64,000 nucleotides of DNA, from positions 496,001 to 560,000 of the forward strand of contig NTMA01000021.1 of the NCBI GenBank assembly GCA_002917075.1, in the 5' to 3' direction. The notes below the pieces were generated by a model, which was given only the letters and a program-made list of their open reading frames with translations, had not been told where the DNA came from and did no database searches. Numbering within the stretch: position 1 is the stretch's first letter; each line of letters opens with the position of its first letter. Positions 56,702 through 64,000 of this stretch are shown in pieces. This DNA comes from Hawksworthiomyces lignivorus. Taxonomy: Eukaryota; Ascomycota; Sordariomycetes; Ophiostomatales; Ophiostomataceae. Made by a program: the position numbers and the translations under genes.

Positions 56702-59700
56702 AGGAAAATGGAACGGCAAGAAGCCAAACAGGGAATAGTGCAGAACGACAGTTCATGCCGCAGCTACGGCGGACAGGAACCTGCGTTTGTGCTCGCCGCC
56801 GGGCCACATTGTGTGGTTTCTAGTATTTGCATATGTATAGGCTGCTTGTTTGAAGGTATTTATGTGTACATGTACATTGCGTGCCTCTGTTTATATTTGT
56901 ATGTACGATTACGAAAGCAGCAGATGCTCTGGCACTGGAGGAGCCGGGGAAAGAGAAAGGTGAACGACCAAATCACAACATGAACACGAAATAAGCCACT
57001 ACCAATTTTCTCTCCTAACTTTTGCCAAATGAGTAACGGCCACAACCATCGCAGCAACTGATTGCCGCACTACATTCGCCAGCTCGTACCTGTACATTTC
57101 CTTGTCTTTCGGGCCTTTTGCTTTTGCTTTCCTCGGCCGAACTATTTTCAGTTTCACGTATTACCAATGCGACTCATATCTTACCCTGTTCTTTGGCACG
57201 ATCTTTGTTCGGCGCAGGGGTGAGCTGCATAGAAGGTATGAAGGGAAAGTGAAGGAGAAATAAAACAAACCAGATTCGGCAAAGCCTTCCGTCTCCGCGG
57301 GCTCTTGTTTTTCCCCGTTGGAGGTCTGTTTCTTTTGCGCCCTCAAAGTTTGTCTGGGGTCGGACGTCAAAGGACGGCAGACGACTTAAAACTATGGAAA
57401 GGATCCTTGTCTCTGAAGTATATTATTTCTTCACCTCGTGTCGTAAGAATTTTTTTCTCTGCCAAAGACGAGGCCAGATCTCCTCATGCCTTTTTGCCTG
57501 CTTTATTTTGGTCCTTTGGCCCTCCAATAGCCAATGTCTGTTTGACGGTTATTTTTCTTAAGCGGGCTTTTTTGACCTTTCGGTTTTTCCTGCTGCCTCT
57601 AATTCCACGTGGAAAATGACACCTTTGAAATACTATCGTAAGTTCGAGCCGCGATATCAAATTCCAAAGCCCCTAAAGCTCCAACTTGCTAAATTGATAA
57701 TACTACTAGTAAGATTTTTACTTCACGGGGAGAGAGGTCACAAAATAATGCAAGATGAGCAATCTTTCAAGCAGTACATCTGGCTTATACACTATTCGTT
57801 GCCTATATTATATCACAGGAAGAAAGAATGCCCCTATGTCTAGTGCTCATTGACCTCTTGGCTTGCTGCCCGCTTCTCGCCTCGTATGCATATATACACA
57901 CACACATATATATTTCGATGACAAGCAACGTACAAACATGCTGCAATCGATTTAAACTGGCAGCGGTTTGCCGGAGAATGATTACAACATGTCCAAACGT
58001 GCATTCCGTCAGGCCGTTTCTGAGCCGGCCCGCGGCTGGAGCACAACCGCCCCATTCAAGCCATATTATCATATCCGGGTTTGTCGTAGAGGAATTGAGA
58101 TATGCCTCTGTTGCCTTTTGTGATACATTTCCCCTTTGGAATTTGACATTGACTTCTTGACTCTCAAATCTGAAAGCAAGTTATAGTGACGGCCATATAG
58201 GTCACTCGTATTTTCTTTGTGAAGAAAAACGAAGCACCAGTATATTTGCAGATACACCAATCGGTGGACTCTCAAGACATGATGGCATTCTATATCTAAC
58301 AAAATGCAAAAAAGTAAGGGGCCCAAGAAGGCAAGACATTACCTGTAACAGAGTTTTATGGGATGTTAGTGAAGGAATGCGCAACATGACAATCGAGCCG
58401 TGTGCTTTGTTGACTCGGTAAGCCATGCATTCACATACAGGCACATGCAGACAGAAGCACGCGTCGAAATAAATAGTGGTTCGGAATTCGGACAAGCCGT
58501 TCATTGTTTTTGTGGCAGATAATCCCCATGCACTAAAGACGTATATTATGCTGTTTATTCTAGAAAGCATCCTTATTTTGCCCGACGCTGGGACGCGAGA
58601 GAAACGTCCCTTTTTTGCCAAATTCGCGAAAAGGCAAAGAATCATCATGTTTTAGCAAGGATCAGGATGCCAACGTCGTTTCGCAGTGACCCAGGGGGGA
58701 AAGGGAGAGGGGTAGGCAGTGAGACGTGGTGCAAGACTACCGGTGATGCTTGCGAAAGATATTCGCCGGCGTCAGATACCCCGGTCTACAAAGGAATAAA
58801 TCTAGATGAGGTGTTTCCCGCATCATGCTAACCGCTTGCCCGGGCCAGGGTAGTTTTTTCCCTTCTGATGGTCAGAGTCTCATGTCAGACAATTTGGGTT
58901 CTGTAATTCAGCGACAGCGCTGTATTCCGCAATAGATGCGCTGCGCATCGCCGTGCATCGCCGTGTGTATCGCACATCGCACATCATCCCAACGAGCTCG
59001 AGCCCGGATCCCTGTCTGTGAACCAGCCACTGGCTGAAAACGGAAATGGCAAGGCGGGCCGGTCGTTGTTTCTGCCGGGTGATCAAGACAAAAAGGAGAC
59101 TGAACATGCCACGGCCACTTGTGGCCTAATCGCAACTCAAGGCGCAGACGCAGGATATGGAGGAACTAGGCCAGTGCTTTATTTGCTAACCTGGACGGGA
59201 CGAGTACCTGCAACAGGACAATTTGGGAAGTATTGCCAGAAATAAAAGAATGGGCAAACTTGGCGTATTTCTCTGAGCCTGCAGGATCAGAACAAAGGGG
59301 CGGAGAATTGCTACTGCACGCACTAGAAAAAGCAACTGACAACTAGTAGGACTGCTAACAGATACAAGCAACCAGCCTACATACTTGATGCGTTTCAAAG
59401 GCCAAAGCTTAACCAGGGCACGGACATTGGCGGACGGGTCAGACTCCGCAATATCTCTTGCATGTGAACGGGGGAAAATTAAAGGACAATAAAAAAAAAA
59501 GATGCCGGATTAAAAGCAGAACCCAAAGATTCGCAGCAGTTGGTTTGCCGCCATGGCCCATGGCCCACGGGCCATGACAACGTGGTGAGAGCTTCTAGAA
59601 TGACTTGAATGGATCGCTAGGTTTCATGTATTTCGGTCGATCCATGTGCAGGCCTACCAAATAAAAAGAGAAAGGGTATTCAGCCAAATTTGCTTGGGAT

Positions 59701-62700
59701 TGGCCCGGCGAGTTTGTTTGTCTTCTCTACATTTCATGCAGGAGATAATCTTTTCAGGGTCAAGGTGTGGTGCGAGACAGCGACAAGGGTAAGGGAGAAA
59801 GCGAGGAGAAAGGGAGAATTGGAGAAATGAGAGAGTGAAAAAGGTAAGAACAGCGGATTCAATATAAGTAAGAAGGAGAAATGAACGATCAAAGACGCTT
59901 AGCCACAGGTGGCAGATGCGATTTGCATTTCAATTCCACTTAATCCTACCTGTTATAAATTTCAGCCTACGTTCAGTTATCGCTAGGGGAGCTTTTGATC
60001 AAATCGTGATACATTTTTGTTTAATAAAGCCCCAGTGTTACATTCGAATACCGTACAAACCTAACTATTTTCCGACTGTGGCGCCGCTCTGAGTACAAGA
60101 AAGATAATGTAGTATTTACGATTTACAGAGCGGACTTTCTCGTCTATTCTAAAGATTTTATCTGAGGGTGATCGACGGAGATGCAGCGGGCTATATGAGG
60201 CGTAGATCGACAAACGAATTCCAAGCAATTATTGGAGCCTGGCAGTATTCTTTCACGTATTTTACAATGGATTACAAAAGACCATAAAATCACATTTTGT
60301 AGTCAAGTCCGTCTCTGTGTCTAAACCTATCACACAAATTTTTAGCCCAGGCTGGTAGTCCCAAAGCAACAGGCACGAAAGGCGCTTTACAAAACGCAGA
60401 AGACGAAGGTGCACAAATATGCTGGAAGTATTCAGACGAGAAACCCAGTGCGGATCCTCAAGGGCAGGTATTTGCTGAGTGGAGAGGGAACTATTCTTTA
60501 CGAGAGACGGTCGATTCAATAGCCGGACATGTGGATCACACCGTTGCGCTGCGACAGTAGAAAAGAAGGAAGCTACGAAGTACTTATACTCGTAGGGAGA
60601 CGGGCTAATATGGCAACACGTTAAAGCGGAAAGCAGGACAAAGAGATATAGAATATTTACTAGGCGGTAATTCGAGACGGCGCCAGAAAAAAATTAAAAC
60701 GTGGCGAGCGGCGCACTTTAGAGAAAATCAAATGACGATCACCATCAGTGCCTCAAAGTAAGGCCGTCAACAAATGTGGCCGGACGAAACGAACCGATTA
60801 GACCAGACAATAACGGGCGAAGCATAGTAGGTGTATACCTCCCATATGGTGAAGTGAGACGGATGCAAAACAGGAAATTGGGTGCATCGTTCGCCAAGCG
60901 CACGCGCACCCGTCTAAATGGCATACATTTATTTAACGGTGCTAAGAAGTTCGGAAGCCTCCAAAACCTCCACCTACTGAAATGCTCGAGGCGTAATGTG
61001 TAAATGTAAGACCTGGCTAATATCCTTGAGCAGGTTCTATTGTCTTAGTGCGGATTTATGTGTCCGGTATCCGCGAATGCTGCACAAAGTGTTTACCAAG
61101 TGACGTCTATCGAAGTTTAGCATTATTAGCAAACCCCAGCCTAGAGTTCGTGATCTGTATTTAACCTTTGTTCTCTATTAGCACTCCCTCAAACAACTAT
61201 CAAACTGACGAGTCGGCAGCCTACCGAAAAAAAAAGGGTGGGCAGGTGGTTCAACATCTAGCGGGACTGCCTGGGAGGTGGGACACCCGCTAGAAACCCA
61301 CGGTGTTCGGCGAGATGCTGATGTTTCGTATTGGACTTTTGAAAAAGGTACAGCATTTTATACCCAGATCTACCAACATGCTAAGTATCCCTATCTTATG
61401 CTTCTTCTCTGTGCCAGAATTCTGTCAGCGATTTGACTGCTTGGTTCATCAGTTTTCTGTCGAACACTCGTACCAAACGATGCTGCAAGTCGGTCAAGCG
61501 GCGAACACCGAGAAGCCGGACCAAAGTCGACAGGAAACGTAAGAAGGGGCTAGTAAAACAAGGCTACAGGGGGAATAGCATTCGCAAATGCGTTTTGTGT
61601 TCTAGCATAGATGTATGGGAATGCTATGCATTTCATATATAGCACTGGTAGCCAACTTATAGGTCATGACGTGTAATGCATCCCACTTGGGTATTTCTTC
61701 CTTCCCACATATAGGTCTGGTTTGTTGCTTGATCGTAAAACACTTTTTTTGCATGCACCCCATACGAAAAAAAAACCCCCGTTATGCTTAGCGTCTTCTA
61801 ATGGAGTACAGCCCCAGCGTGCACACCAAAAAGTGTCGAACGCGTATGTAGTCGTACAAGCGGGCAGAGAGGAGCGCTACTGCCAGGGACAAGAGAAGAA
61901 TCGACGTAAGTTAGGATGCTACCCTGCTGTGCTCCGTACGTACTAATAAAGTCGTATGTAGACCAAGAGCCGGACAGAGGTCCCGGCTGTAGTATCATTT
62001 CAAGTGCTCTGTACCTCTGCATGACTTGGGTGAGTTGTGTACATGCACGTCTAGCCCAACGCAAACTAGCCAGGCCAATGTGACACAGCGTGGATACCCC
62101 GTCCGTCTACAGCACATACACATACACGTACAGTTGGGAGGACTTCATGGGTCGTGGTTGTGCGTTTTCTTTCTCTTTTCTTGGCTGTCTTGCTTTTTGT
62201 CTTGTGGCTTGGCTCTCAAGCGAAGTATATCTCCTAGTGCAAGCATTTTTGATACGCTATCAGGACTGTAGCGTGGTATTTGATACCCCGTTTGGTACCG
62301 TTTCCCGAGTAGTTCATCAGCGGCACGGCCATCAGACAAGGCTAAGGAGACTTGTACCCCGATACTGCACTGTCTCGGCAAATGGGAACCTCTTCCAGCG
62401 CGTCTATTGATTGGCTAAGTGTCTCACTACTTGATCCACCATCCCGGTCCAGTCCACCTCCTCTGCCTAGTTTATTTACTGAAAACTGAAAAAAATGCGA
62501 TACTGGAGAACATAAATACTAGCTCCCAATAACTGGTACTAACAAGACCCAAGACGCTGAAGAACTAAGTAACCTTCTTTGTTCTCTATCCACAGCTTGC
62601 TCATCGTGGCAAGAATAGACAGGGGTATGGGATCGGTCGTCTTTCTGGTGGTCCACACGTTTGGACAGCAATAGCAGAACCCCCCCTAATCCACCTCTGA

Positions 62701-64000
62701 CCTCTCCCCTTTTCGTCTTTCGTCTCCAACGACATGGTTCAAGGGTCTAACACAAGGCAACTGTCGTTCTCGTGCGCTTTTCCGCCCGTTCCTCTGATCT
62801 CTTGTTTCCTTTTCTTATTTTTTTCTTTTTTCCTTTTTTTATTGCTCTTCCTCCTTTTTTGGTCTCCTCTTCTGGCTATTGCGGTTTTGTCAGGCATACT
62901 GCTTCGACTGACCCGCAGGTCATAACAGCCACAAGATCAGGCGTTGTCCCGATGTCTCTATCATACTACCACCTCTCAATTACCTCCCACTTGTCTTGTC
63001 TCGTGAGGGAGAGCATTTCTCTACCCCTCCCCCTCTTTCCTATTGACGAGGATCCCCGGTGATTGAAATAGGCCGAGCGGGTTCTGCGAGCCTCTCGAAG
63101 TTCTCTGCAGAGGAACTACGGAACTAAAACTGGGACGTACATATCTTACTCCGTACAACTGCAGTATGAGGTAGAAAGAGAAACTGAAGGGAAAGAAGGC
63201 GATTCGACGGTGAATATCCCACTAATTCTCGCGGCAATGCCAATGTAAACTCGGCCTAATCCTGACTTGGAAATTTCAAGAGGCAAAGTACCCTTCCCTC
63301 TTGCTTTAATACAGGTGCCATCGTTTTCTTGTCGTGATTATACTGTGATGAGATATGTACGGCGTACTGCCCAATCGTTTCGAAAAAAACTCGTAGTCTT
63401 AGATTTCTCAATCTCTTTATTCGTAGGCTCTTCTTACCTCTTCCTTCCTCGTCCAACCTCTGAGCCGTTTTGCTTTTCTTCATCTGCAGCTGTTGATCGT
63501 CTGCTTTTTGCACTCTTTCACGTCTATATTCCTACTGCTTTGTTATTACCCTCTATTTGATAGTGGTGCTGAAACAATTTATAACCTTCTGCTCTCTGCC
63601 ATTATCTGCTCTTCCTCAAGTTAAAAAAAAGTCGACCATATTTCCATCCCCAACGGAGAACCAAAGCGGACCAAACAATAGATAAAACATACAAAAGCCG
63701 CATTCCGCATTCCGCAGAAACCAACCAGGGCAGTTCCTGTCCTTTGCTACCTCTACAAGAGAAGCGGCTGAGGGGAAGACGAGAAAGAGGAGGGGGTTTG
63801 CCGACTTCTGTTTCTCCGTTCCCACACATTTCAGCTGGTCACTGTGGTCCGGACGTCCTTCTTCTCCGGATCACATATATGCTGTGGAGGGACCAGGCCT
63901 CTAGAGAAGCAATTACCCAGAGAGACACGGCACCACCGCCCTTCAAGTAGCTATATTTGCAGTTCTTCCTCTCAAATGTCTCCGCCCTTTTCCCGCTTCT
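56702..64000. other. 7.3 kb gene-poor right-hand tail
   Basis: No convincing protein gene. Open frames are at most about 150 codons, and I recognise none. Visible elements are short: CA/TA repeats near 57895-57915, GCATCGCCGT repeated near 58943-58964, an 8-bp-arm inverted repeat at 59559-59576, TACTCCGTAC at 63147-63156, and T/C-rich tracts at 62790-62880 and 63420-63550 that could be the leader of a gene beyond 64000. A low-confidence spliced frame on the minus strand at 56999-57271 is treated in the findings. No transposase, reverse transcriptase, LTR, tRNA or 5S rRNA pattern was seen. Confidence 0.5.
59559..59576. repeat. 18-bp near-palindrome
   Basis: CATGGCCC (59559-59566) and its exact complement GGGCCATG (59569-59576) flank AC; another CATGGCC copy directly precedes at 59552. 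Could be a dimeric factor site; function unknown. Confidence 0.75.

Noticed and set aside
60262..61003. Two open frames (60262-60519 minus, 60776-61003 plus)
   Set aside because: Under 90 codons, no signal peptide, domain or plausible splice extension.

Overview
This is nuclear DNA of a filamentous ascomycete (Pezizomycotina, most likely Sordariomycetes). Genes carry many short (about 45-115 nt) GT-AG introns with CTAAC/CTGAC-like branch sites, coding exons are GC-rich, intergenic DNA is AT-richer with pyrimidine tracts, and the predicted calmodulin is nearly identical to filamentous-fungal calmodulin. The genus cannot be fixed from sequence alone. Splice sites below were placed by hand: donor/acceptor dinucleotides, phase continuity and agreement with conserved protein families.

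Layout, left to right: TFIIE-alpha (3' part, +); mitochondrial ABC half-transporter Mdl1-like (-); Rtt103/RPRD-type CID protein (-); clathrin light chain (+); cytochrome c oxidase subunit 7 (-); large mitochondrial PPR-like protein (+); t-SNARE Tlg2 (-); calmodulin (+); GH47 alpha-mannosidase (+); CORVET Vps3 (-); Golgi CASP/Coy1 (+); secreted DUF3455-type protein (+); AP-1 gamma-adaptin (-); Kin17 (+); Spt4 (-); Pop8-like (+); PP5/Ppt1 phosphatase (-); Ess2/DGCR14 (+); Coq8-type ADCK kinase (+); Rrp36 (-); FCP1-like HAD domain protein (+); eEF1B-gamma (-); mitochondrial uS9m (+). A gene-poor 7.3 kb tail closes the window.

Most of it is a conserved housekeeping block, often in divergent or convergent pairs. 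Two themes recur. Trafficking around the trans-Golgi and endosome: clathrin light chain, Tlg2, Vps3, Coy1, AP-1 gamma, plus Golgi/ER glycan trimming. Gene expression and RNA: TFIIE, Rtt103, Spt4, Kin17, Ess2, Pop8, Rrp36, eEF1B-gamma. Mitochondrial genes (Mdl1-like, Cox7, PPR-like, Coq8, uS9m) are interspersed. I found no mobile element, CRISPR array, rRNA, tRNA or secondary-metabolite cluster.

No clearly new multi-gene system is visible. The best leads are a possible unannotated small spliced gene at 30776-31088 (minus), an FCP1-like protein whose HAD motif I is D-x-N instead of D-x-D, odd low-complexity tails on Mdl1-like and Tlg2, a strong intergenic hairpin at 18362-18395, and a recurring TACTCCGTA intergenic motif.
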